Below are positions 24,128-33,009 of a stretch of 64,000 nt of DNA, in pieces (positions within the stretch are counted from its first letter, which is position 1; each line of letters begins with the position of its first letter). This DNA is from Ga0077527 sp038106575 (GTDB lineage: Bacteria; Pseudomonadota; Gammaproteobacteria; Burkholderiales; SG8-41). Position numbers and translations under genes: made by a program. The notes beneath the pieces were generated by a model, which searched no databases, was not told the origin of the DNA, and saw only the letters and a program-made list of their open reading frames with translations. The stretch lies in NCBI GenBank assembly GCA_038106575.1, contig JAYOED010000004.1:12184-76183 (forward strand). The letters run 5' to 3'.

Positions 24128-25131
24128 GAATGGCTTCCTTCATCGTCAGGCTGGCGAAGGGTCTGCAGTCGCTTCATCGCTTCATGTGCTTCAACTTCGA
24201 TGCGTGCAACAATCGCCGCCACTGGTTCAATGCGGTCGGCAAATACCACGCCCTGGCCGCAGGAGAGCATGGCTTTTTCATAGTCGCCGGTTTCGTAGGC
24301 CTTGCGCGCGTGGGTGCCCATGATATGGGGCAGCAGCGTCGCGTTGTCCGCATGTTCCTGCTCAAGTTGCTGGATCATCGCGACATGTTCGGTCTTCAGC
24401 GCGCGCTGGGTGTTGCGCATGCTTTGCAGCAGCAGCGTCGTGTCGGTTTCACTGGCACTGAGCAGCCGCTCCTTGTATTTGCGGTGGGACCAGATTTCCT
24501 CGGAGACCAGAAAACGCGTGCCCATCGCAACGCCGTCCGCGCCCATGGCTAGCGCTGCGACCAGCTGTGCGCCGGTACCGATGCCGCCGGCGACAATCAG
24601 CGGAATTTTGATGGTACGGGCAGCTGCGGTCGCGGCGACCATGGTGCCCACCGGTTCGACGCCGGGATGGCCGCCTGCTTCGGCGCCGACCACTGTTACC
24701 GCGTCGACACCCAGCGATTCGGCTTTTTTGGCGTAACGCACGCCCGGCACCTTGTGCAGCACGATGATGCCGGCATCCTTCAGCCGCTTCAGGTACGGTT
24801 CGGGATTGTTGCCGGCGGTTTCAACGTATTTTACGCCTTCATCGAGTACGGCGTCGATCAGCGGATTGACGCGGTCGATGCCGTCGCGGCTTACGCGGAT
24901 CATGATGTTGACGCCGAAGGGTTTGCCTGCGGCGAGTTCGCGGCAGCGACGGATGCCGGCGCGCAGCGCCGCCGGGTCGAAAAAACTCGCCGCGGTCATG
25001 AAGCCGATCAGCCCCGCACGTGCCACCGCGGCGACGTACACCGGCTCCGCCAGCCACATCAGCCCGCTGGCGATGACCGGAAGACGGATGCCGTAGAGAT
25101 CGGTGAGGCGTGTCTTGAAGGGCACGCTCAT
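24124..25131 (-). CDS. Nitronate monooxygenase / 2-nitropropane dioxygenase family flavoprotein
   Basis: 335-residue FMN TIM barrel. It starts LTDLYGIRLPVIASGLMWLA and has GVNIMIRVSRDG, VTVVGAEAGGHPG with the conserved His, and the phosphate-binding VAGGIGTGAQLVAALAMGAD with GTRFLVSEE. In catabolic operons such proteins often act as enoyl-CoA reductases or on unidentified acids rather than on nitronates. Translationally coupled at both ends (4-base overlaps with ACD upstream and crotonase downstream). Confidence 0.9.
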   Translation of the reverse strand: MSVPFKTRLTDLYGIRLPVIASGLMWLAEPVYVAAVARAGLIGFMTAASFFDPAALRAGIRRCRELAAGKPFGVNIMIRVSRDGIDRVNPLIDAVLDEGVKYVETAGNNPEPYLKRLKDAGIIVLHKVPGVRYAKKAESLGVDAVTVVGAEAGGHPGVEPVGTMVAATAAARTIKIPLIVAGGIGTGAQLVAALAMGADGVAMGTRFLVSEEIWSHRKYKERLLSASETDTTLLLQSMRNTQRALKTEHVAMIQQLEQEHADNATLLPHIMGTHARKAYETGDYEKAMLSCGQGVVFADRIEPVAAIVARIEVEAHEAMKRLQTLRQPDDEGSHS

Positions 25132-27248
25132 TTCAGCACTACCAGCGCGTCTGCGGCAACCACGCCGCCGGCATTGACGAACAGCGGATTGATATCGATT
25201 TCGGCAATGCGGTCGGCATGATCTGCGGCCAGCAGAGACAATCTCGATATCGTATCGGCCAGCGCTGCGATGTTGCAGACGGGTTTTCCGCGGTAACCCT
25301 GCAGCAGCTTTGCTCCCTTGATGCCTTGAATCATGGTCATCGCGGTTTCAGCATCGAATGGCGCGTAGCGGTGGGTTACATCATGCATGATTTCGGTGAA
25401 CACGCCGCCCAGACCCGCGGCGACCAGGGGACCGAAATGCGGGTCGTTGACGACACCGAGAATGACTTCCTCGCCGCCGGCCATCTGCTGGATCAGGATG
25501 CCGTCGATGCGTGCGTCGGCCTTGTACTGTTTCGCCTCAGTCAGTACTTCACGTGCCGCCTGTTTTAATGCGTCGAGGCTGTTGATATTGAGCCGAATCA
25601 CGCAGGCCTCGGTCTTGTGGGGAATGTCGGCGGATTCGATTTTCACCGCCAGCGAAAACGGCAGCGGTGGGGCGGTCAGTTTTTCCACCGCTTCCGGGGT
25701 AAGCAGGACTTCCTCCGTGACCGGAATGCCGTAAGCCTTCAGCAGCAACTTTGAGGCATGCTCACCCAGGGTTCCGGTGGCAGGAAGATCCAGCTGTTGC
25801 GGTGCGACCAGCCGCTTTCCAGTACGTGCCTGCGTGGCTTCGAATTCGCTGCGCTTGCGCGAGAAGTCATGCAGCGCCGCCAGCGCGTCGACTGCGCGCC
25901 CCGGGGCAAGAATGCACGGTACGCCGTGCGTTTCCAGCCAGCCCAGTGCCTTCGCGTTGTCGTCCGGCGATGTCGGCCAGTTGAGGATCAGCGGCTTGTC
26001 GGTGTCCTGCAGCATGCCGACCAGGCCCTCGGCCCATTTCTGCACCACGCCGCCGCGCGGCGAGCGGGCGACGATGGCATCGATGTTGGGATCGGCCAGC
26101 ACCTCACGCATTGTATTGGTGTATGAGGCGAAGTTGTCGTTGTAGCCGTTGGCGGTGGTGTCGATGGGATTTTCGATGGAGGCGTAGGAGACCACGATGC
26201 CGCGCAGCCGTTCACGCGTGGCATCGCTGAGTTTGGGCAGCGTCAGGCCGCGGGATACACAGCGGTCGGCGAGCAGTACGCCGGCCCCACCCGAAAGGGT
26301 CATCACGCCGACACGGTTGCCGCGCGGCAGTTTTTTTGCGCGGAAAGCCTTGCAAATATCGATCAGGTCATCGATGTCGTGTACTTCGATGAATCCGCCT
26401 TCGCGGAAGGCGGTGCGGAATAGTTCATAGCCTGCGGTCAGGCGGGCGGTATGTGAATTTGCAGCCTTGCTGCCGATGTCGGTGTTGCCGACTTTCCACA
26501 CCAGCACCGGTTTGCCGAGTTCCAGCGCACGAGCGCCGAGGCGGCGCAGGCGTGTGCCCTCGGTGGTGCCTTCGAGGAACGCGGTGAGTATCTCGACGTC
26601 GGGACGCTCGATCAGGTATTCCATCCAGTCCAGTGCGGTGAGGTCGACCTCGTTGCCGGTGGAAACCACGTGGTTGAAGCCGAGGCCGTGATAGCAGCCG
26701 GTCGCCACCACGCCGAAACCGAATCCCCCCGACTGGGTGACCATCGCAATGGGGCCTGCTTTAAGTGTTTTCAGCTGGAGAGTGCCGCCGAATCCGAGCC
26801 GGTAGTTTTCGGTAAGGTTGGTCAGCCCCAGGCAATTGGGGCCCACTACACGCACGCCGCTGGACTCGATTGCAGCCAGCAGTTTTTCATTCAGCGCGCG
26901 GCCGGCGTCTCCGGCTTCGCCGAAACCTGCAGAAAGTATCAATGCGAAAGGAATACCTGCTTTGCCGCACTGTTCGATGGCGGCGGGCACCAGGGAGGCC
27001 GACAGTGCGATGAGCGCGACATCGCATGGCTTTGGCACCGCAGTTACGTTGGGATAGCAGGACAGTTCCCTGATTTCGTAGTACTTGGGATTGACCGGAT
27101 AAATTTTTCCCGTATAGCCGTATTCCATCAGCAGCTTAATTGGCTGGCCGCCGATGCGTCCCATATCGGCTGAAGCGCCGACGACGGCAACACCGCGCGG
27201 ACTCAGTAGTCTCGACAGATCGGGAGTGGCTTGCCCGGTTGACCTCAT
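25128..27248 (-). CDS. ADP-forming acetate/acyl-CoA ligase (fused alpha-beta)
   Basis: 706 residues combining a CoA-binding domain (LLSPRGVAVVGASADMGR, YPVNPKYYEI, ~15-130), a succinyl-CoA synthetase-like ligase domain (VTQSGGFGFGVVATG; STGNEVDLTALDWMEYL), a phospho-His candidate in AANSHTARLTAGYELF, and a C-terminal ATP-grasp domain from ~490 (EHASKLLLKAYGIPVTEEVL, MAGGEEVILGVVNDPHFGPL). It makes or uses acyl-CoA with ADP/Pi, conserving energy. It starts the tightly coupled block of the array; the next gene upstream is 114 bases away. Confidence 0.93.
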   Translation of the reverse strand: MRSTGQATPDLSRLLSPRGVAVVGASADMGRIGGQPIKLLMEYGYTGKIYPVNPKYYEIRELSCYPNVTAVPKPCDVALIALSASLVPAAIEQCGKAGIPFALILSAGFGEAGDAGRALNEKLLAAIESSGVRVVGPNCLGLTNLTENYRLGFGGTLQLKTLKAGPIAMVTQSGGFGFGVVATGCYHGLGFNHVVSTGNEVDLTALDWMEYLIERPDVEILTAFLEGTTEGTRLRRLGARALELGKPVLVWKVGNTDIGSKAANSHTARLTAGYELFRTAFREGGFIEVHDIDDLIDICKAFRAKKLPRGNRVGVMTLSGGAGVLLADRCVSRGLTLPKLSDATRERLRGIVVSYASIENPIDTTANGYNDNFASYTNTMREVLADPNIDAIVARSPRGGVVQKWAEGLVGMLQDTDKPLILNWPTSPDDNAKALGWLETHGVPCILAPGRAVDALAALHDFSRKRSEFEATQARTGKRLVAPQQLDLPATGTLGEHASKLLLKAYGIPVTEEVLLTPEAVEKLTAPPLPFSLAVKIESADIPHKTEACVIRLNINSLDALKQAAREVLTEAKQYKADARIDGILIQQMAGGEEVILGVVNDPHFGPLVAAGLGGVFTEIMHDVTHRYAPFDAETAMTMIQGIKGAKLLQGYRGKPVCNIAALADTISRLSLLAADHADRIAEIDINPLFVNAGGVVAADALVVLK

Positions 27249-27362
27249 CTCGGCATCAATCCACCCGCATGTGCCGGCAAGGCGATTGGCACGAGCAGCA
27301 GGGCGAGTGAAATTATCTTGTGAATGTTGTGCTCCCGGAAATAGTTATTAAATCCAGTTGAT

Positions 27363-27977
27363 TTATTGGTCGATATGACGTGTTACAAGCATTGCGGGAC
27401 GCTGATTGAAGCCGTCAAACCATACCGAAAGCCGGTTGTTTCCGTGACGCCAGCTCTGGCTGGTGAACCGGAAGTCAGCGTAACCCAGTGCGCAGCCGAT
27501 GGCGACATGCCCGATGTCTACCTGTGTTGCTGCGAGCTCGCCGGCTTCGCGTTCAAGCGCAGTCACCGCGTTACACACCTTGAGTTCAAATGCGGCGAGC
27601 ATTTCCGGAGATTGCTGCGGTTGCGGCCGAAGTTGTTCATTGCGCCACAGCATCAGGTTGTCCATCAGATTGTTGCCCAATGCATGGCGTCGCAGTGCCG
27701 TCCAGCGCGCAGCGCCTTCAGCTGGAAAGAGTTTGCGACCGTCGTGCAGGCTGTCAAGGTATTCGCAGATCACCGTCGAATCGTAGAGAGCAGTTCCGTC
27801 ATCCAGCACTAGTGTTGGGATTTTTCCCAGCGGATTAGTTTTCAGAAGTTCGAGGTTGGGATTGGTCATGGCCACCTTCGTGCGTACGCATTCGAAGCGT
27901 TCTGCAAGTCCGCACTCGTGAGCAAAAATCATGACCTTGCGCACGAACGGCGAACGCGAGGACCAGTGCAGTTTCAA
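27363..27977 (-). CDS. Glutathione S-transferase, probable TTG start
   Basis: 204 residues if started at TTG 27977, where the protein begins LKLHWSSRSPFVRKVMIFAH as GSTs of this group do; the frame is open further upstream but only inside the neighbouring hydrolase gene. TTG overlaps the hydrolase stop (TTGA), so the two are coupled. LLKTNPLGKIPTLVLDDGTA and LYDSTVICEYLDSL give the glutathione site (cis-Pro, then Asp-Ser), with SRSPF carrying the catalytic Ser. The C-domain ends with SVWFDGFNQRPAM. Substrate unknown. Confidence 0.86.
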   Translation of the reverse strand: MKLHWSSRSPFVRKVMIFAHECGLAERFECVRTKVAMTNPNLELLKTNPLGKIPTLVLDDGTALYDSTVICEYLDSLHDGRKLFPAEGAARWTALRRHALGNNLMDNLMLWRNEQLRPQPQQSPEMLAAFELKVCNAVTALEREAGELAATQVDIGHVAIGCALGYADFRFTSQSWRHGNNRLSVWFDGFNQRPAMLVTRHIDQ

Positions 27978-28759
27978 GGCAACCGCTTCATGTAGGCGAC
28001 GATGGCCTCGGCCACCGCTACCGGTTGCTCGGGAAGCAGGGCGTGCGCGGCGTTGTCGATGCTGACAATCTGTACACGGTCTGCGCCCCATTCATCTCGA
28101 TAGCAATTGATGCTTTCCGGCGGCGACAGTGGATCGTTGAGCGCCAGCACATCAAGCACCGGAACCTTGCCGGCAGTCCACCACTCCGGTTTTGGCGTGG
28201 CTTCAGTGGCAGCGCGTTCAGCGTGCATCACGTCTTCGTCCCAGCCCCCGAGCCAGACGCGAGCATCATTGCCCGGCGCGAAGAAGACGTGCTGCAGGTG
28301 TTTCAGCCGCACGTCTTCTGGCAGGCGCATCATGTGGCATTTATTGATGGAGTCACGCAGATCTGCGGCCAGCGGCCAGGTATGTGTCGCGGCGAGCAGG
28401 ATCACCCCGCGGGTGAGTTGCGGGTAGTCCGCTCCCATCGTGCGCGCGACGAAATTGCCGAAGGCATGACCGGCAACCACGGCCTGCCCGCCGCCATCGT
28501 GTTCGATTACCGCAGCGACATCCCGCGCGTAGTCGTGCAGCGTGATGTTACGCAGTGGACCGCTGCTGCCGCCGAGTCCCCGCGGTTCCGGGCACAGCAC
28601 GCGGAAACCCTGGGCTGCGATTTTTTCGGCGATGATGTCGAAATCGGCGGCGCTGCGACCCAGAGAGGGAAACATCACCAGGCGCGGTCCGCTGCCTTGA
28701 GCGTGGACAGCGATTTGGCCGGAATCATGATGTACAACGTAGGTCTGGGGTGAGGGCAT
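27974..28759 (-). CDS. Alpha/beta hydrolase with Ala in the nucleophile elbow (GHAFGN)
   Basis: 261 residues with a typical fold: LVMFPSLGRSAADFD, CPEPRGLGGSSGPL, then VVAGHAFGNFVARTMG where the catalytic Ser of GxSxG is Ala (GHAFG), and a C-terminal VSIDNAAHALLPEQP with the His. Without Ser the normal esterase mechanism cannot run; known relatives with GHAFGN exist, so it is probably a stable variant and not decay. It is the first gene of the minus-strand array and overlaps the GST start. Confidence 0.85.
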   Translation of the reverse strand: MPSPQTYVVHHDSGQIAVHAQGSGPRLVMFPSLGRSAADFDIIAEKIAAQGFRVLCPEPRGLGGSSGPLRNITLHDYARDVAAVIEHDGGGQAVVAGHAFGNFVARTMGADYPQLTRGVILLAATHTWPLAADLRDSINKCHMMRLPEDVRLKHLQHVFFAPGNDARVWLGGWDEDVMHAERAATEATPKPEWWTAGKVPVLDVLALNDPLSPPESINCYRDEWGADRVQIVSIDNAAHALLPEQPVAVAEAIVAYMKRLP

Positions 28760-29416
28760 GGGGATGAAATGATGAGAATGCGCTGATTGGCGATTCTACC
28801 GTCCCGGCATGGCCGCATCGCCATGGCTTTCCAACATGTGGGGCAAGTGACTTTTTTTAGGTCAATGGCGTTGTCGCGGTGCGCAGGCGCCACCTATAAT
28901 CAAAGGCCTAACCCGCAATTACCAGTTATAAGTTGTACACCAATAAAACGACGTGAAGAAGCATTATTAAGCGTATTGTGTCTGGCATTTTGCGCAGTGG
29001 TTTCTGGATGCTCGTGCTGGCGATGATTGCGCGTCCGGCAGGCACCGATCCCGGGGCGCTGTAGATCGTGGTTTATACATCTGGAGGCGCCTGCAGCTTC
29101 AGGGCGGCAAGATCTGCGTGCTCGGTTTGAGTTCGCCGCAGCGTCTCGCTGGCGTGTTCGCGAATGCGCCTACCTTCCGCGAACAGGTTATTGATGCGGT
29201 GTATTCGGCGTGGCGCGGGTTTCTCGGACCTAAGGGTTTGCGCGCATCGTGGAGGATTAGGACTAGAAGGCTGAGCTTGAAAAGAATGCCTGGTGTCGCG
29301 AGTTGAAGGGCGTGTCCGAGGCGCGCAGGTGCCTCGAGTAAGAACACTGCCTGCTTGAAAAAATCCTGGCCGGGCTGGGCCTGGTCAAACGTTAACAAAC
29401 TTTTTCAGGAATCCGC
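28760..29416. other. Gene-poor 650-bp divergent intergenic region
   Basis: Separates two divergent gene groups and must hold both promoters. 28900-28990 is AT-richer than its surroundings. Short frames on the plus strand (for example GLSSPQRLAGVFANAPTF around 29122-29180) look protein-like but I cannot place them in a family. The last 120 bases resemble a transposase remnant, listed separately. No tRNA or clear riboswitch seen. Confidence 0.5.
29283..29393 (+). pseudogene. Possible IS3-family orfA (transposase) remnant
   Basis: The plus-strand frame reads EKNAWCRELKGVSEARRCLE, a TAA, then EHCLLEKILAGLGLVKR and TAA. This resembles the leucine-zipper end of IS3-family OrfA proteins, which typically read like W-x-x-K-GG-x-VSEARRLK-LEEEN-x-L-x-K-L-x-A. 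Only ~37 codons remain, with one internal stop and no helix-turn-helix upstream. The similarity is from memory of the family pattern and is weak. Confidence 0.35.
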
Positions 29417-31120
29417 ATGGCCGAGAAAACCCATCCCGTGTCACAGCCGCAGAGTTGGGAGCTGATCGTTGAAAAAGATGTGCCTATCACGCTGCGTGAC
29501 GGCGCAGTGATTTATTGCGATGTGCTGCGTCCGGATTGCCGGGAGAAGGTGCCGGCGCTGATGAATATCGGGCCGTACCAGAAGGACAAGCTGTGGCGGC
29601 CGCCGGCGGATCTCGAGGAAGCGGCGAATCCATATCTAAACTGGGAAACCGCCAATCCGCTGTGGTGGTGTCCGCGCGGCTATGCGCTGATCCGTGTCGA
29701 TTCGCGCGGCTCCGGCAAGTCCCCTGGTCAGTCAGATCCCAATTCCTACCAGGAAGCTGTCGATTTTTACGACGCTATCGAATGGGCAGCGAAACTTCCC
29801 TGGTGCTCCGGCAAGATCGGCACGACTGGCGTGTCCTATCACGCCAACTGCCAGTGGCGGGTGGCCAATCTGCAGCCGCCGTCACTGAAGGCGATACTGC
29901 CGTGGGAAGGGCGTGCTGATCTCTACCGCGACCAGGCCTATCACGGCGGCATTTTTGCTATGGGGTTCATCTCCAGCTGGCATAACACCCAGACCGCACA
30001 TCACCTTTTGGGGCGGCCGCGCGGCTACAACCCCAACGCCTTCCGCAACGACTTGCTGTGGAACTGGATGAGCAACAACCTCGACTCCGAGTATTGGCGG
30101 GTGCGCAGTGCGCAGTGGGAGAAGATCAACGTGCCGGTGTTCAGCGCCGGAAACTGGGGCGGCTTCTCGCTGCACCTGCGCGGCAACATCGAAGGCTTCG
30201 TCAATGCCGCGTCGAAATATAAAAAGCTCAGGGTGCATACCGGTTCGCATTTTCATCCATTCCATTCCGAAGAAGGGCGACTCGACCAGCTGCGCTGGTT
30301 TGACTACTGGCTTAAGGGAATCGACACCGGGATCATGGACGAGCCGCCGGTCAAGATCGAGGTGCGCACTGGCGGCAGTACCAAACCCTACAAATTCCGC
30401 TACGAGAACGAGTGGCCGCTGGCGCGTACCCAGTGGAAGAAAATGTATTTGAACATCGAGCGTGCGCAGGGCAGAGATATCGACAGCGTCGAAGGCGCGC
30501 TGGATGAAAAGGCTCCTGCCAAGGAATCGAAGCTTGCCTATTCCGCCAGCGGTATCACCAAGGCCGGTGTCGCATCTTCATCGACTGCATTGATGCTGGC
30601 CGCGCAGAACAAGATGGGCGTCGCGTTCGAGACGCCACCGCTGAAAGAGGATACCGAGATTACCGGGCCGCTGATGCTCAACCTCTGGGTGTCGAGTTCG
30701 ACCGAAGACATGGACATCATGGTGACTTTGCGCAACATCGACCCCGATGGCAAGGATGTGTGCGAGGTCGGACAGCAGGGACAGTCGGTGCCGGCGGTGA
30801 CCAAAGGCTGGCTGCGCGCCTCGCACCGCAAGCTCGATCAGGCGCGTACGCTGCCGTACCGGCCTTTCCACGCGCACAACGAGCGGCAGTGGCTGCAGCC
30901 GGATGAGGTGGTCGAATGTCAGGTCGAAATCTGGCCGACCTGCATGGTGTTCAGGAAGGGACACAAGATCCGCATCGACATCCAGTCGCGCGACGGCGCC
31001 GGCAGCCAGATGTACGGTCACTATCACGCCGATTACAACCTCGGCGCCGAGAACACGATTTACTCAGGCGGCGACCGCCTGTCTTATCTGCTGCTGCCGG
31101 TGATCCCGGCGAAAGCTTGA
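29417..31120 (+). CDS. CocE/NonD family hydrolase (X-Pro dipeptidyl-peptidase S15-like)
   Basis: 567 residues. N-terminal alpha/beta hydrolase domain: DVPITLRDGAVIYCDVLRPD, YALIRVDSRGSGKSPGQ, nucleophile Ser in GTTGVSYHANCQW, LKAILPWEG; then a His in HTGSHFHPFHSEEG; a C-terminal jelly-roll galactose-binding-like domain from ~340 (ITGPLMLNLWVSSSTEDMDI, GHKIRIDIQSRD). The family includes cocaine esterase and glutaryl-acylases and hydrolyses esters or amides. Cytoplasmic, no leader. First gene of a five-gene plus-strand group. Confidence 0.9.
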   Translation: MAEKTHPVSQPQSWELIVEKDVPITLRDGAVIYCDVLRPDCREKVPALMNIGPYQKDKLWRPPADLEEAANPYLNWETANPLWWCPRGYALIRVDSRGSGKSPGQSDPNSYQEAVDFYDAIEWAAKLPWCSGKIGTTGVSYHANCQWRVANLQPPSLKAILPWEGRADLYRDQAYHGGIFAMGFISSWHNTQTAHHLLGRPRGYNPNAFRNDLLWNWMSNNLDSEYWRVRSAQWEKINVPVFSAGNWGGFSLHLRGNIEGFVNAASKYKKLRVHTGSHFHPFHSEEGRLDQLRWFDYWLKGIDTGIMDEPPVKIEVRTGGSTKPYKFRYENEWPLARTQWKKMYLNIERAQGRDIDSVEGALDEKAPAKESKLAYSASGITKAGVASSSTALMLAAQNKMGVAFETPPLKEDTEITGPLMLNLWVSSSTEDMDIMVTLRNIDPDGKDVCEVGQQGQSVPAVTKGWLRASHRKLDQARTLPYRPFHAHNERQWLQPDEVVECQVEIWPTCMVFRKGHKIRIDIQSRDGAGSQMYGHYHADYNLGAENTIYSGGDRLSYLLLPVIPAKA

Positions 31121-31142
31121 CGAAGATCACAGGAATCCGACG

Positions 31143-32003
31143 ATGCCTTACACCACAATCAACGAACTGAAAATCAATTATGAGATCGCCGGCTCGGGCA
31201 CGCCGCTGCTGATGTTTGCTCCGGGTGGATTCGGCTCGACCATCGCGCGCTGGACCGCTGCAGGTGGCAAGCGCGAGTGGAAAGAAATGGATGGACTGGC
31301 GGCCTTGTCGAAGCATTTCAGGACCATTGCCTACGACCGGCGCGAAGCCGGATTTTCCGGGGGGCGCGTCGAGGCCCTGACGTGGGAACACTACGTGCAG
31401 GAAGCCATGGCCATGCTGGAGCATGCCGGAGAGAAAAAGGCGCTGATCCTCGGCAGCTGCATGGGCGCCGCACTGGCCACCGCATTCGCCGAACGCCATC
31501 CACAGGCCTGTCTTGGGCTCTATTTGCACTGGCCGGTGGGAGGCTATCGCTGGCTGCTGAAGGGCAGAAATTTTTTCCAGCGCCATATGGATTTCGTCAA
31601 GGCCAACGGCTTTGCAGCAGTGGTAAAGCGCGCGCCTGAGAAACGCAGTTTCTGGGAAGACGCCGAAATCGGGCCCTGGGGTTCGCCGACGGTACACGAT
31701 GCCGAATTCGCGGCGCAGTATGTCAAGCAGGACATGGATCGCTATTTCGGCATCTGTAGACAGACCCGGGATGCGCTTTTCAATGATACCCAGTTTTCCG
31801 GTGCCGGTCCCGAGGTACTGATGAAGATGGACATCCCCACCTTCATCCAGTCCGGCTACGACTCCTCGCATGCCCACTCGGCGTCCTGGGCGACGAAGGA
31901 ATTAATGCCGAATGCGGAGTTGTGGGATGTACTGCCGCCGCATCAGAACGGGGTCAACACGCTGGAGCAGATACTCCGCTTCAAGGCTAGTTTGAATTTG
32001 TAG
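31143..32003 (+). CDS. Alpha/beta hydrolase with Cys nucleophile elbow
   Basis: 286 residues. Oxyanion segment LLMFAPGGFGSTIARW, YDRREAGFSGGRVEALTW, and the elbow LILGSCMGAALATAFAERHP where the sequence is G-S-C-M-G, giving Cys in the nucleophile position, as in dienelactone hydrolase. Acid and His lie toward the end (PTFIQSGYDSSHAHSASWAT and PPHQNGVNTLEQ). It begins 22 bases after the CocE-like gene and so is probably in its operon, acting on a related ester or lactone. Confidence 0.85.
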   Translation: MPYTTINELKINYEIAGSGTPLLMFAPGGFGSTIARWTAAGGKREWKEMDGLAALSKHFRTIAYDRREAGFSGGRVEALTWEHYVQEAMAMLEHAGEKKALILGSCMGAALATAFAERHPQACLGLYLHWPVGGYRWLLKGRNFFQRHMDFVKANGFAAVVKRAPEKRSFWEDAEIGPWGSPTVHDAEFAAQYVKQDMDRYFGICRQTRDALFNDTQFSGAGPEVLMKMDIPTFIQSGYDSSHAHSASWATKELMPNAELWDVLPPHQNGVNTLEQILRFKASLNL

Positions 32004-32032
32004 TCGTCATATAAAACCAAAAGGAGGAAACA

Positions 32033-33001
32033 ATGAAAACATGGATCAATACCATTCTGCTGGCGGCGGCTGCACTGCCTTGGCTTAGCATCAACGCAAT
32101 GGCTGCGGATTTTCCGGCGCGGCCGATCCGTATTGTCGTCGGCTTCACGCCCGGCGGGCAGCCTGACATTTTTTCGCGGATGATCGGCAACAAACTCAGT
32201 GAGACTCTGGGGCAACCGATTGTCATCGACAACCGGCCGGGCGCCGGCGGTTCGATAGGCACCAAGATTGTTGCCGATGCGACGCCGGACGGGCACACGC
32301 TGCTTTGTGTGTCTGCGTCGCATGTTATTGCACCCAACGTGCGCAAGCTGCCTTATGACCCGCAAAAGGATTTCTCCGGCATCACGCAGATTTACAACGC
32401 TTCCTATCTGCTGGTGGCTGCGCCCGCGCTCAAGCTCAAGAATGTCAAGGAGCTGATTGCATTGGCCAAAGCCAGACCGGGCTCGCTCAACTTCGGTTCC
32501 GCAGGAACCGGCAGCGGCACCCACTTTGCCGCGGAAGTGTTCAAGGCTGCCGCGAAGATTGATGTCGTGCATGTGCCTTACAAGGGCATTCCCGAGCCGA
32601 TGAATGCGACGATGGCCAATCGAGTGCAGTTCTTCATGGCGCCTCTTGCCAGTTCGGTAAGCCTGGTGCGTGCGGGGAGGCTGACATCGATCGGCGTTAC
32701 CTCCGCGAAGCGCGTGGCGATTTATCCGGATATCCCATCGCTGGCCGAATCCGGTCTGCCCGGATTCTCGTTTGACTCCTGGGGCGGTTTGCTGGCGCCG
32801 TCGAAAACGCCCAGAGCCATTGTCAACCGCCTGAATCGCGAAGTAACCGCGGTGCTCAAGTCTGCCGAGATCACAAAAAGCATGCGTGCCCTGGGTGCTG
32901 AGCCCGCGCCGATGTCCCCGGAAGTCTTTGACCGGAAAATCGCCAAGGAACTGCGCGAAATCGCCGCCATTGCAAAAAGCGCCGGCATCCGGCCGCAGTA
33001 A
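32033..33001 (+). CDS. Bug/TctC-type periplasmic binding protein
   Basis: 322 residues with signal peptide (LAAAALPWLSINAMA-ADF). Bug hallmarks: FPARPIRIVVGFTPGGQPDI, VIDNRPGAGGSIGTKIVADA, PDGHTLL, NFGSAGTGSGTHFAAEVFKA and HVPYKGIPEPMNATMANRVQ. RBS AAAGGAGG lies just before the ATG. Probably captures the substrate of the surrounding hydrolases and cyclodeaminase-like enzyme. Confidence 0.95.
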   Translation: MKTWINTILLAAAALPWLSINAMAADFPARPIRIVVGFTPGGQPDIFSRMIGNKLSETLGQPIVIDNRPGAGGSIGTKIVADATPDGHTLLCVSASHVIAPNVRKLPYDPQKDFSGITQIYNASYLLVAAPALKLKNVKELIALAKARPGSLNFGSAGTGSGTHFAAEVFKAAAKIDVVHVPYKGIPEPMNATMANRVQFFMAPLASSVSLVRAGRLTSIGVTSAKRVAIYPDIPSLAESGLPGFSFDSWGGLLAPSKTPRAIVNRLNREVTAVLKSAEITKSMRALGAEPAPMSPEVFDRKIAKELREIAAIAKSAGIRPQ

Positions 33002-33009
33002 TACCTTTC

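Noticed and set aside
30951..31877. 308-residue minus-strand ORF
   Set aside because: Antisense to the CocE-like and Cys-hydrolase genes, no family signature.
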